Below, piece after piece: positions 10,370 to 18,671 of a DNA stretch of 64,000 nucleotides. Position numbers and translations under genes: made by a program. Numbering within the stretch: position 1 is the first letter of the stretch; each line of letters opens with the position of its first letter. The stretch comes from Variovorax sp. ZS18.2.2. GTDB taxonomy: Bacteria > Pseudomonadota > Gammaproteobacteria > Burkholderiales > Burkholderiaceae_C. The DNA lies in assembly GCF_024701975.1 (NCBI RefSeq), contig NZ_JANLNM010000001.1, positions 1,922,001 to 1,986,000 on the forward strand, written 5' to 3'. The notes beneath the pieces were generated by a model. The model worked only from the letters and a program-made list of their open reading frames with translations, did no database searches and was not told the DNA's origin.

Positions 10370-11187
10370 AAGTCCTGATCTCCACCGATATCGAAGGCGT
10401 TGCAGGCGTCTACCACCACGAGCAGGCGCGGCAGGGCAACCCCGAGTACGAACGCGCCCGCGTGCTGATGGCGCACGAAGCCAATGCGGCGATTGCCGGT
10501 GCCTTCGATGCGGGCGCCACCGAGGTGCTGGTGAACGACTCGCACGGCGGCTTTCGCAACATGCCGCCCGATGTGCTCGATGCGCGTGCCCGTGTCGTGC
10601 AGGGCAAGCCGCGTTACCTGAGCATGGTGGCGGGCGTGGAGGAAGAAGGCGTGGAAGCGGTCTGCATGGTCGGCTATCACTCGCGTGCGCAGGGGCGCGG
10701 CATCCTTGCGCACACGATCAACGGGTTTGCCTTTGCGGGCATCCGGTTTGGGGACCAGGAACTGGGTGAGGCTGGGATCTACGGCGCTCTGGCCGGTGAG
10801 TACGGCGTGCCTGTCGTGATGGGCAGCGGCGACGATGTGTTCATCGGCGAGAACCGGGCGCTCTTTCCGCATGCGACGTTTGTGGAGACCAAGAAGGCGA
10901 CTGGTTTCAACAGCGGCGTGTCGCTTTCGCCGGAGCAATCGCGCAAGGCGATTCGGGCCGGGGTCGCTGAAGCGCTGGCTGCGCGTGGCAAGGCAAGTCC
11001 GCTGGTGTTCAAAGGCCCGCAGGTGGTCACGCTGCGCACCCAGTCGCCGATGATGGCCGACCTGTTCTGCCAGTGGCCGACGTTCGAGCGTGTCGACGGG
11101 GTTACCTTGCGCTTCAGCGTGGAGACGGTGGAAGCGGCTGTGCGGATGCTGAACTGCTGTTCGGCGATGTCGGCGATGTTGCGCTGA
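10366..11187 (+). CDS. M55 family D-aminopeptidase (DppA-like)
   Basis: 273 residues. The zinc ligands of Bacillus DppA are recognisable: STDIEGV (Asp8, Glu10), NDSHGG (His60), VGYHSRA (His105) and LGEAGIYG (Glu135). AHTING carries the likely nucleophilic His. DppA cleaves D-Ala-D-Ala and similar D-amino acid peptides. The gene overlaps the DmpA-type peptidase and is the last of the operon; a T-rich stretch follows its stop. Together with IaaA and DmpA it suggests that the importer feeds peptides with isoaspartyl, beta or D residues, such as cell-wall fragments; that is inference. The C-terminal 15 residues (MLNCCSAMSAMLR) look atypical. Confidence 0.9.
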   Translation: MKVLISTDIEGVAGVYHHEQARQGNPEYERARVLMAHEANAAIAGAFDAGATEVLVNDSHGGFRNMPPDVLDARARVVQGKPRYLSMVAGVEEEGVEAVCMVGYHSRAQGRGILAHTINGFAFAGIRFGDQELGEAGIYGALAGEYGVPVVMGSGDDVFIGENRALFPHATFVETKKATGFNSGVSLSPEQSRKAIRAGVAEALAARGKASPLVFKGPQVVTLRTQSPMMADLFCQWPTFERVDGVTLRFSVETVEAAVRMLNCCSAMSAMLR

Positions 11188-11218
11188 GGTTGCTTTTTCT
11201 TTTTCTCTGCTGAGGGCG

Positions 11219-11872
11219 GAGGCCGGGTCTCGCCCCGGCAGGCGACTTACTTTCTTTTGCTTCGCCAAAAGAACGTAAGCAAAGAAAAGGCGACCCTGCT
11301 GTCTGCGTCCCTACGCTTCGCTTCGGGCAACCTGCGGTGCTCGCGTTTCGCGGGGTCTCGCCCAAACTCGCTTCGCTCAAACAAGGGCGAGCCCTGATCC
11401 GCGAAACGCTCCGCTCCTCGGCGCATACAGAAGGGCTTTGGGGACCGACACGCCATCGCTGCGCTCGGCGACTCCCTCGGGCCTTTGCTTCGCTCGGCTT
11501 GGGTTGGCTCCCTCTGCGACGACAGGTCTCTACTCCGCTGGGCTCGGATTGGCTCCCTCTCCCTCTGGGAGAGGGCTGGGGTGAGGGCACCGCGGCCGAG
11601 CGAAGCAAAGGCCCGATTGCAAGCCGAGCAAAGCGATGGCCCGCTGATTGCCGCCTCCCCTCTGGCTGCGCCGAGGAGCGCAGCGTTTCGCGGATCAGGG
11701 CTCGCAGCTGTCTGAGCGAAGCGAGTTCTGCGAGACCCCGCGAAACGCGAGCACCGCAGGTTGCCCGTAGCGCAGCGAAGGGTCGCAGACAGTGGGGTCG
11801 CCTTTCTTTTGCCTACCTTTCTTTGGCGAAGCAAAGAAAAGTAGGTCGCCCGCCGGGGCGAGACCCGGCCTC
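11219..11872. repeat. Large imperfect palindrome, about 650 bp
   Basis: The left arm 11219-11425 and right arm 11667-11872 are reverse complements with scattered mismatches and small indels. Inner segments continue the symmetry: a perfect 21-nt arm at 11478-11498 pairs with 11595-11615. The centre (11553-11589) is a 37-nt hairpin-forming repeat also found at 25267-25367. The region includes typical Comamonadaceae-looking motifs such as TTTGCTTCGCCAAA. All reading frames in it lack ribosome sites and mirror each other on both strands, so I call no gene. It separates the peptidase operon from the cys operon and may end transcription from both sides; function not known. Confidence 0.85.
11553..11589 (+). 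repeat. 37-nt dispersed hairpin repeat, copy 1
   Basis: CTCCCTCTCCC, then TCTGGGAGAGGG and CTGGGGTGAGGGCA. It forms a short stem (CCTCTCCC/GGGAGAGG) and aligns without gaps to the two copies at 25267-25303 and 25331-25367. It sits at the exact centre of the large palindrome. Confidence 0.7.
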
Positions 11873-11956
11873 GGAAAGAAAACCAGATCAATACGCAAGA
11901 AACCCAGCAGTTCCTAAAATCAACGCGCCGGGGCACCCCGTTTCCACCCCACCCGC

Positions 11957-12059
11957 CTTATCCAGAATAAGCATCCAACCGCCCGCAAACCCGCATGGCC
12001 ATTGGTGAATTAGCTTATCCGCATAAAGCGCGAACCAAAAAATAGTTTGTTTCCATAAG
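11957..12059 (+). promoter_or_regulatory. Candidate CysB-type sites and promoter region of the cys operon
   Basis: The 250 bases before cysI are AT-richer than the surroundings. They hold a perfect dyad CTTAT-N5-ATAAG at 11957-11971, a second GCTTAT-N4-ATAAAGC at 12013-12029 and an ATAAG half site at 12055-12059. CysB sites in proteobacteria contain such ATAAG-type half sites, and CysB controls sulfate assimilation, so this is a reasonable but untested operator region. Confidence 0.45.
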
Positions 12060-12129
12060 GCCCGCTTTCAGAATCTCGGCTTCTTGCTGGGGCGCTGGAC
12101 GCACCGCACTTCAAGACACAGCACGCACG

Positions 12130-13908
12130 ATGTACCAATACACAGAATTCGATCGCCAGTTCGTTCACCAACGGGCCGCCCAGTTCAGAGACCAGCTCGA
12201 GCGCTGGCAAAAGGGCCGCCTGCACGAGGACGAGTTCCGCCCGCTGCGGCTGCAAAACGGCTGGTACGTCCAGCGCTACGCGCCAATGCTGCGCGTGGCC
12301 GTGCCCTACGGTGAGCTTTCGAGCCGCCAGCTGCGCGTCTTGGCCAAGATCGCCCGCGAATACGACGAACCCGAGGCCGAGGTCTACAAGAAGGCCATCG
12401 AAACCCAGGGCCTCCTCGGCAGCCACAAGCTCCCCACCCACTACGGCCACTTCTCGACGCGCCAGAACGTCCAGTTCAACTGGATTCCGCTGTCCAGGTC
12501 GGCCGACGTGATGGACCTGCTGGCTTCGGTCGACATGCACGGCATCCAGACCAGCGGCAACTGCATCCGCAACATCACGAGCGACGAGCGCGCCGGCATT
12601 GCCGTCGACGAAATCGCCGATCCGCGCCCGTTCGCGGAAATCATGCGCCAGTGGAGCACGCTGCACCCCGAGTTCGCCTTCCTGCCGCGCAAGTTCAAGA
12701 TCGCCATCACGGGCGCCACCGAAGACCGCGCCGCCACCGGCTGGCACGACGTGGGCCTGCATGTGGTGAAGAACGAGGCCGGCGAAATCGGCTTCCGCGT
12801 ACAGGTGGGCGGTGGCATGGGCCGCACACCGATCATCGGCACCGTGCTGCGCGAATTCCTGCCCTGGCAGCAGATCATGAATTACCTCGAAGCGGTGATC
12901 CGTGTCTACAACCGCTATGGCCGCCGCGACAACATCTACAAGGCGCGCATCAAGATCCTGGTGAAGGCCGAAGGCCAGCGCTACATCGACGACGTCGATG
13001 CCGAGTACAAGCAGATCCTCGAACACGACGGCGCACCGCACACCATCACGCAGGAAGAGTACGACCGCGTGGCCGCCTCCTTCGTGCCGCCGACGCTGGC
13101 CACCCGCGTGCTGCAGAGCGCCGAGAAGACCGACGCCGAACTGCGCGCCCACGCCGCCGACGACGTGATGTTCGCCCGCTGGCTCGCCCGCAACGTGGCG
13201 CCGCACAAGAACCCCGCGCTGCGCGCCGTCACGCTGTCGTTCAAGCGCCTGAAGCAGGCGCCCGGCGATGCCTCGGCCGACCAACTCGACACGCTCGCGC
13301 AACTGGCCGACCGCTTCTCGGCCAGCGAAGCCCGCGTGACGCACGACCAGAACGTGGTGCTGCCCTGGGTGCATGCCGAAGACCTGCACGCGCTGTGGCT
13401 CGCCGCCCGCGCCGCCGGTTTCGCGAGCGCCAATGTGCACCTGCTGACGGACATGATCGCCTGCCCCGGCGGCGACTTCTGCGCGCTGGCCAATGCGCGA
13501 TCCATCCCGATCGCTGAGGCCATCACCGAGCGTTATCAAGACCTCGACGAGCTCGACGACCTGGGCGAGATCGACCTGCACATCAGCGGCTGCATCAACT
13601 CCTGCGGCCACCACCACAGCGGCCACATCGGCATCCTGGGTGTCGACAAGGACGGCAAGGAGTGGTACCAGGTCACCCTGGCCGGCTCCGACGGCTCCGC
13701 GCTCAGCGGTCCGTCGCAGGCTGGCAAGGCGGTCGGCCCGTCGTTCTCGGCGGCTGAAGTGCCGGGCGTGATCGAGGCCGTGCTCACGACCTACCGCGAC
13801 ACCCGCATGTCGGGCGAGACCTTCATCGACACGCTGCGTCGTGTCGGGCATGACCCGTTCAAGACCGCGGCCAACGGTGCGCGCTTCAAGGTGGAGGTGG
13901 CAGCATGA
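12130..13908 (+). CDS. cysI: Assimilatory sulfite (nitrite/sulfite) reductase, siroheme subunit
   Basis: 592 residues. Two ferredoxin-like half domains are interleaved with two siroheme/[4Fe-4S] domains. The iron-sulfur cysteines are seen as IACPGGDFC near residue 450 and SGCINSCGHHHSGHIG near residue 490; TSGNCIRNITSDERAG is the siroheme-facing motif of the first half. It reduces sulfite to sulfide with six electrons. No flavoprotein partner cysJ is present; a ferredoxin and a flavin oxidoreductase lie at the end of the same operon instead. The next gene starts at an ATGA overlap. Regulation by CysB is likely from sites upstream. Confidence 0.93.
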   Translation: MYQYTEFDRQFVHQRAAQFRDQLERWQKGRLHEDEFRPLRLQNGWYVQRYAPMLRVAVPYGELSSRQLRVLAKIAREYDEPEAEVYKKAIETQGLLGSHKLPTHYGHFSTRQNVQFNWIPLSRSADVMDLLASVDMHGIQTSGNCIRNITSDERAGIAVDEIADPRPFAEIMRQWSTLHPEFAFLPRKFKIAITGATEDRAATGWHDVGLHVVKNEAGEIGFRVQVGGGMGRTPIIGTVLREFLPWQQIMNYLEAVIRVYNRYGRRDNIYKARIKILVKAEGQRYIDDVDAEYKQILEHDGAPHTITQEEYDRVAASFVPPTLATRVLQSAEKTDAELRAHAADDVMFARWLARNVAPHKNPALRAVTLSFKRLKQAPGDASADQLDTLAQLADRFSASEARVTHDQNVVLPWVHAEDLHALWLAARAAGFASANVHLLTDMIACPGGDFCALANARSIPIAEAITERYQDLDELDDLGEIDLHISGCINSCGHHHSGHIGILGVDKDGKEWYQVTLAGSDGSALSGPSQAGKAVGPSFSAAEVPGVIEAVLTTYRDTRMSGETFIDTLRRVGHDPFKTAANGARFKVEVAA

Positions 13909-14300
13909 ACAAGACGCTGAACATCCTGTCCGCGGAAGAACACGTGGACGACGGCGATCCGAAGGTGCTGCAACTGGCCAACGATGCCGACCCGCTCGCG
14001 ATCGAGGTCTGCCTGGCCGACATCGAGCGCATCGACCTGAACTTCCCGAAGTTCACCGACGGCCGCGCCTACAGCCAGGCCTTTTTGCTGCGCCGCCGCC
14101 TCGGCTTCCAGGGCGACATCCGCGCCACGGGCGACGTGCTGATCGACCAGCTGGTGCAGATGGAACGCACCGGTTTTTCGAGCGCCGTGCTGAAGGAAGG
14201 CGTGGACGCCTCCGACGCGCAGCGCCAGTTCGACCGCTTCGCCTCGTTCTATCAGGGCGATGCAGTCAAGACCGCGCCGCACTTCGCAGCCGGCAACTGA
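13905..14300 (+). CDS. DUF934 protein of sulfite reductase operon
   Basis: 131 residues, DUF934 family (oxidoreductase-probable-associated protein), usually found directly after cysI in proteobacteria lacking cysJ. The central stretch FPKFTDGRAYSQAFLLRRRL and GDVLIDQLVQMERTGF is the family signature. No catalytic residues or membrane segments are visible. It overlaps cysI as ATGA and is followed by cysH 11 bases later, so it is made with the reductase and may help its assembly or electron supply; the exact role is not established. Confidence 0.9.
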   Translation: MNKTLNILSAEEHVDDGDPKVLQLANDADPLAIEVCLADIERIDLNFPKFTDGRAYSQAFLLRRRLGFQGDIRATGDVLIDQLVQMERTGFSSAVLKEGVDASDAQRQFDRFASFYQGDAVKTAPHFAAGN

Positions 14301-14311
14301 GCACATCCGAC

Positions 14312-14944
14312 ATGAGCATCGCCACCGACATCGACTTCGCACGCATCAACACCGAACTCGGCCGCAACGCCGAGGGCCTGGTGGACTGGGCCATCGGCCT
14401 GGGCCAGCCCGCGATCATCACCACCAACTTCCGCCCGTTCGAGGCGGTGATCCTGCACATGGTCACGCGCGCCAAGCGCGATGTTCCCGTGGTCTGGATG
14501 GACAACGGCTACAACACCGAGGCCACCTACCGCTTTGCCGACGAAGTGACCAAGCAGTTGGGTCTGGACCTGCACATCTACCTGCCGCGCCGCTCGCGTG
14601 CGCATCGCGAAGCGGTGGAAGGCCCGACGCCGGCGCTCGACGATCCGCGCCACGCCGCCTTCACCGAAGAAGTGAAGCTGGAGCCCTTTGCCCGCGCGCT
14701 GCGCGAGACGGCGCCCAAGGTCTGGTTCACCGCGCTGCGCGCCACCGACACGGCCGTGCGCGCGCAGATGGACCCGGTCAGCGTCAATCCGGACGGCCTC
14801 ATCAAGGTCGCGCCGCTGCTGCACTGGTCGTCCAAGGATCTGTACGAATACTGCACGGCGCACGGCCTGCCGAACAACTTCGACTACGTGGACCCGACCA
14901 AGGGCGAAGACAACCGCGAGTGCGGATTGCATATCGCGCACTGA
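14312..14944 (+). CDS. cysH: Phosphoadenylyl-/adenylyl-sulfate reductase
   Basis: 210 residues of the PAPS-reductase family, producing sulfite from activated sulfate with thioredoxin or glutaredoxin. The catalytic C-terminal motif ECGLH is present. The protein has only two cysteines, so the CC pair that binds the [4Fe-4S] cluster in bacterial APS reductases is absent. By that criterion it looks like a PAPS reductase, yet no APS kinase (cysC) is in this operon and CysN has no kinase domain. ATG 14312 follows the DUF934 stop by 11 bases; the longer frame upstream is a shadow. Confidence 0.9.
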   Translation: MSIATDIDFARINTELGRNAEGLVDWAIGLGQPAIITTNFRPFEAVILHMVTRAKRDVPVVWMDNGYNTEATYRFADEVTKQLGLDLHIYLPRRSRAHREAVEGPTPALDDPRHAAFTEEVKLEPFARALRETAPKVWFTALRATDTAVRAQMDPVSVNPDGLIKVAPLLHWSSKDLYEYCTAHGLPNNFDYVDPTKGEDNRECGLHIAH

Positions 14945-14986
14945 GCGCCAACGCCTCACCGATCCTCTGAATCCAGCCCCCATCCG

Positions 14987-15928
14987 ATGAACGCCCGTAC
15001 CGAATCCGAACTGCTGCTGTCTCCGGCGCACCTGTCCAACACGCACCTCGATGCGCTGGAGGAAGAAACCATCTTCATCCTGCGCGAAGTGGCCGCCGCC
15101 TTCGAGCGCCCCACCCTGCTGTTCTCGGGCGGCAAGGATTCGCTGGTGCTGCTGAAGTGCGCGGAGAAGGCGTTTGGCGTCGGCCGCATTCCCTACCCGC
15201 TGCTGATGATCGACACGGGCCACAACTTCCCCGAAGTGACGGCCTACCGCGACCAGCGCGCGAAGGAACTGGGCGCCGAACTCATCGTGCGCAGCGTCGA
15301 GGATTCGATGGCGCGGGGCACCGTGCGCCTGGCGCACCCCGGCGAATCGCGCAACGCGCACCAGTCGGTGACGCTGCTCGAAGCCATTGAAGAATTCCGC
15401 TTCGACGCGCTGATCGGTGGCGCCCGCCGCGACGAGGAAAAGGCGCGCGCCAAGGAACGCATCTTTTCGCACCGCGATTCCTTCGGCCAATGGCAGCCCA
15501 AGGACCAGCGCCCCGAGCTGTGGACGCTGTTCAACACGCGCCTCGCCCCGGGCGAACACTTCCGCGTGTTCCCGATCTCGAACTGGACTGAACTGGATGT
15601 GTGGCAGTACATCGAGCGCGAGCACGTCGGCCTGCCGTCGATCTACTACACGCACAAGCGCGAAGTGGTCGAGCGCCGCGGCCTGCTGGTGCCGGTGACC
15701 GAACTGACCCCGCCGCGCGACGGCGAAACGGTGCAGGTGCGCGACGTGCGCTTTCGCACTGTGGGCGACATCACGACGACCTGCCCCGTGGAAAGCCTCG
15801 CGGCCGATGCGGGCGACGTGGTGCTGGAAACGCTCACGGTCGACGTCAGCGAACGCGGTGCCACCCGGATGGACGACATGACCTCCGAAGCATCCATGGA
15901 AAAACGCAAGAAAGACGGTTACTTCTGA
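14987..15928 (+). CDS. cysD: Sulfate adenylyltransferase subunit 2
   Basis: 313 residues. The PP-loop ATP-binding motif LLFSGGKDSLVLLK lies near residue 50. FALIGGARR-type (DALIGGARRDEEKARAKERIFS) and FPISNWTELDVWQYI segments are characteristic. The C-terminal EKRKKDGYF is the usual family ending. With CysN it makes APS from sulfate and ATP in the cytoplasm. Its stop overlaps the cysN start as TGATG, so the two are translationally coupled and expected in equal amounts. Confidence 0.95.
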   Translation: MNARTESELLLSPAHLSNTHLDALEEETIFILREVAAAFERPTLLFSGGKDSLVLLKCAEKAFGVGRIPYPLLMIDTGHNFPEVTAYRDQRAKELGAELIVRSVEDSMARGTVRLAHPGESRNAHQSVTLLEAIEEFRFDALIGGARRDEEKARAKERIFSHRDSFGQWQPKDQRPELWTLFNTRLAPGEHFRVFPISNWTELDVWQYIEREHVGLPSIYYTHKREVVERRGLLVPVTELTPPRDGETVQVRDVRFRTVGDITTTCPVESLAADAGDVVLETLTVDVSERGATRMDDMTSEASMEKRKKDGYF

Positions 15929-17265
15929 TGAGCGCGACGACAGCCACCCCCAACGAACTCGCCGTGCGCGGCGACACCGGCACCGCCCTGCGCTTCATCA
16001 CCTGCGGCTCGGTCGACGACGGCAAGAGCACGCTGATCGGCCGCCTGCTGGTGGACAGCAAGACCGTGCTGCAGGACCAGCTCGCTGGCGTTCAACGCGG
16101 CGGCGAAACCGACCTCGCCCTGCTGACCGACGGCCTCTCGGCCGAACGCGAACAGGGCATCACGATCGACGTGGCCTACCGCTACTTCTCGACCGCCAAG
16201 CGCAAGTTCATCATCGGCGACGCGCCGGGCCATGAGCAGTACACGCGCAACATGGTCACCGCCGCCTCGGCCGCCGACGCCGCCGTGGTGCTGGTCGATG
16301 CGACCAAGCTGGCCTGGGCCGCCGAAGTGGAAGACGGCACCGTGGTCAAGCGCGAGCTGCTGCCGCAGACGCGCCGCCACACGCTGCTGGCCAACCTGCT
16401 GCGCGTGCAGTCGATCGTGTTCGCGATCAACAAGCTCGATGCCATCGACGACGCGGGCCTGGCCTTCGAGCGCATCTCGACCGCGCTGAACGCCTTTGCC
16501 GAAGCGGCGGGTGTGCAAGTGGCCGGCATCGTGCCGATCTCCGCGCTCAAGGGCTGGAACGTGGCCACGCGCCATGCCGACTGGGTCGGTTATGAAGGCC
16601 CGAGCCTGCTCGCGCTGCTCGAAGACCTGCCGGTCACGGTGCAGGACGAGGCCGTGCCCTTCGCCTTCCCGGTGCAGTGGGTCGAGAAGTTCTCGTCCTC
16701 GGCCGACACCTCGCAGGGCCGCCGCGTGTTCTGGGGCCGCGTCGCCTCGGGCCATGTGGAGCCCGGCCAGCGCGTGACCGTGCTGCCGAGCAACCAGACC
16801 GCCACCGTCGCGCAGGTGCTCAGCCACACGCGCCAGCCGAAGTCGGTGCATGCGGGCCACAGCGCCGGCATCGTGCTCGACCGCGAGGTCGACGTGTCGC
16901 GCGGCGACTGGCTGCTGGCGCCCGGCGCCTTCGAGCCGGTGCGCGAGATCACTGCCACCGTGGCCTGGCTCGATGACGAGCCGCTGGTCGCGGGCCGTGT
17001 GTACTGGGCGCTGCAGGGCCACCGCTGGGTCAAGGCGAAGGTCGCGCGCATCGTCGACCGGGTGAACATCACCACGCTCGAATCGGAACCGGCGACGCAG
17101 CTGGAGGCCAATTCGATCGGCGATGTGGTGCTCGCACTGCAGCAGCCGCTGGCCGTTCTGCCCTTCACGCAATCGCGCGCCCTGGGCTCGCTGGTGCTGG
17201 TCGATACGGCCTCCCACAAGACCGCTGCTGCCGTGCTCGTGCAGCCCGCCGCCGCAAAGGCCTAA
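15928..17265 (+). CDS. cysN: Sulfate adenylyltransferase subunit 1 (GTPase)
   Basis: 445 residues, an EF-Tu-like GTPase. Walker A is GSVDDGKST, switch motif DAPGHEQY, and base-recognition NKLD are all intact, followed by two beta-barrel domains. The chain ends without the APS kinase domain that is fused in CysNC proteins. It couples GTP hydrolysis to APS synthesis by CysD. ATG 15928 overlaps the cysD stop; the longer frame from 15601 lies in cysD. A short GGGGTTTTCCCC hairpin and an AT-rich stretch follow before fdxA. Confidence 0.95.
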   Translation: MSATTATPNELAVRGDTGTALRFITCGSVDDGKSTLIGRLLVDSKTVLQDQLAGVQRGGETDLALLTDGLSAEREQGITIDVAYRYFSTAKRKFIIGDAPGHEQYTRNMVTAASAADAAVVLVDATKLAWAAEVEDGTVVKRELLPQTRRHTLLANLLRVQSIVFAINKLDAIDDAGLAFERISTALNAFAEAAGVQVAGIVPISALKGWNVATRHADWVGYEGPSLLALLEDLPVTVQDEAVPFAFPVQWVEKFSSSADTSQGRRVFWGRVASGHVEPGQRVTVLPSNQTATVAQVLSHTRQPKSVHAGHSAGIVLDREVDVSRGDWLLAPGAFEPVREITATVAWLDDEPLVAGRVYWALQGHRWVKAKVARIVDRVNITTLESEPATQLEANSIGDVVLALQQPLAVLPFTQSRALGSLVLVDTASHKTAAAVLVQPAAAKA

Positions 17266-17307
17266 AATCTGGGGTTTTCCCCGATCAAACTGACGTTTAA
17301 AAGACAA

Positions 17308-17637
17308 ATGACCCACGTCGTTTCCGAAGCCTGCATCCGTTGCAAATACACCGACTGCGTGGACGTTTGCCCCGTCGACTGCTTCCGCGAAGGTCCCAAC
17401 ATGCTGGTGATCGACCCGGACGAATGCATCGACTGCGCGGTCTGCATCCCCGAATGCCCGGTCAACGCGATCTACGCCGAGGAAGACCTGCCGGCCAACC
17501 AGATCGCCTTCATCAAGATCAACGCCGAGCTGGCCGTGGCCGACGGCTGGAAGAGCATCACCAAGCGCAAGCCCGCGCTGCCTGACGCCGAAGAATGGAA
17601 AGACAAGACCGACAAGGTCGGGGAGCTGGTGCGCTGA
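17308..17637 (+). CDS. fdxA: 7Fe ferredoxin FdxA
   Basis: 109 residues. The N-terminal cluster cysteines are [18 protein letters not shown] and the second set [16 protein letters not shown], the pattern of [3Fe-4S]/[4Fe-4S] ferredoxins of the Azotobacter FdI/FdxA type; the C-terminal helix region ([19 protein letters not shown]) is also typical. It shuttles single electrons in the cytoplasm. Sitting behind cysI and before a flavin oxidoreductase, it is a good candidate electron donor for sulfite reduction. This is inferred from context. Confidence 0.95.
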   Translation: MTHVVSEACIRCKYTDCVDVCPVDCFREGPNMLVIDPDECIDCAVCIPECPVNAIYAEEDLPANQIAFIKINAELAVADGWKSITKRKPALPDAEEWKDKTDKVGELVR

Positions 17638-18671
17638 ACCAGCCCACCGCGCCCATCGAAACCGACGCGCTGATCGTCGGTGCCGGCCCTGTCGGGCTGT
17701 TCCAGGCCTTCCAGCTGGGTCTGCTTGAAATCTCCTGCCACATCGTCGATGCACTGCCCGCCGCGGGCGGCCAGTGCGTGGCGCTCTATGGCGACAAGCC
17801 GATCTACGACATTCCCGGCACGCCGGTGACCAGCGGGCGCGAGCTTGCGCAATCGCTGCTCGCGCAGGTGGCGCCGTTCAAGCCGCAGTTCCATTTCGGC
17901 GAGCAGGTCGCCACGCTCGCCCGCCAGGCCGACGAACGCCTGCTGCTGACGACTTCGGCCGGCAAGGCCTTCCTCGCGAAGACGGTGTTCATCGCAGCCG
18001 GCGTTGGTGCCTTCGTGCCCAAACGCATCACGCTCGACGGCATTTCGCAGTTCGAAGGCACCTCCCTTTTCTATCACCCCGAATCGCTGGACCGCTTTGC
18101 GGGGCAGACGGTGGTGGTGAATGGCGGTGACGACATTGCGCTAGCAACCGCCGTCGCGCTCACGTCTATCGCCAAGCAGGTCACGCTGGTCCACCGGCGC
18201 GACGGCTTCCAGGCCGACGAGGCGAACATCGCCGCGATGCGCGCCCTCGTCGCTGCCGGCAAGCTGGCCTTCAAGGTCGGCCAGCCGACCGCCTTCGATG
18301 GCAAGCAACTGCAGATCACCACGCCCGATGCCACGACCATCGACCTGCCGCTCGACGCGCTGGTTGCGTGCCTGGGCATCTCGCCGCGCCTCGGCCCCAT
18401 CGCCGATTGGGGCCTGGAGCTCGAGCGCAAGCAGGTACCCGTCGACACCGAGAAGTACGAAACGCGCGAGCGCGGCGTGTTCGCGGTGGGCGACATCAAC
18501 ACCTACCCGGGCAAGAAGAAGCTCATCGTCTGCGGCTTCCACGAAGCCACGCTGGCCGCCTGGGGCGCCACCGCCATCGTGTTCCCGGGCAAGGCGGTGC
18601 CGCTGCAGTACACGACCACCAGCACGCGGCTGCACGAGCTGCTGGGCGTGGCTACTTCGCGCCAGGCATAA
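17634..18671 (+). CDS. Thioredoxin-reductase-like ferredoxin-NAD(P)+ reductase, probable CTG start
   Basis: About 345 residues: an N-terminal FAD site ([19 protein letters not shown]), a second dinucleotide site for NAD(P)H ([18 protein letters not shown]) and [17 protein letters not shown] near the C-terminus. No CXXC redox pair is seen, which separates it from true thioredoxin reductase and fits the TrxB-like ferredoxin-NADP reductases. The best start is CTG 17634, overlapping the fdxA stop as CTGA and preceded by GGGGAG 8 nt upstream; the only nearby ATG (17595) lies inside fdxA with no such site. It probably passes electrons from NADPH to FdxA. Its last 20 bases overlap the convergent aminotransferase gene. 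Confidence 0.82.
   Translation: MNQPTAPIETDALIVGAGPVGLFQAFQLGLLEISCHIVDALPAAGGQCVALYGDKPIYDIPGTPVTSGRELAQSLLAQVAPFKPQFHFGEQVATLARQADERLLLTTSAGKAFLAKTVFIAAGVGAFVPKRITLDGISQFEGTSLFYHPESLDRFAGQTVVVNGGDDIALATAVALTSIAKQVTLVHRRDGFQADEANIAAMRALVAAGKLAFKVGQPTAFDGKQLQITTPDATTIDLPLDALVACLGISPRLGPIADWGLELERKQVPVDTEKYETRERGVFAVGDINTYPGKKKLIVCGFHEATLAAWGATAIVFPGKAVPLQYTTTSTRLHELLGVATSRQA

Noticed and set aside
11247..12008. Several reading frames of 60-230 codons within the large palindrome
   Set aside because: They occur on both strands as mirror images, have no ribosome sites and no protein family resemblance.
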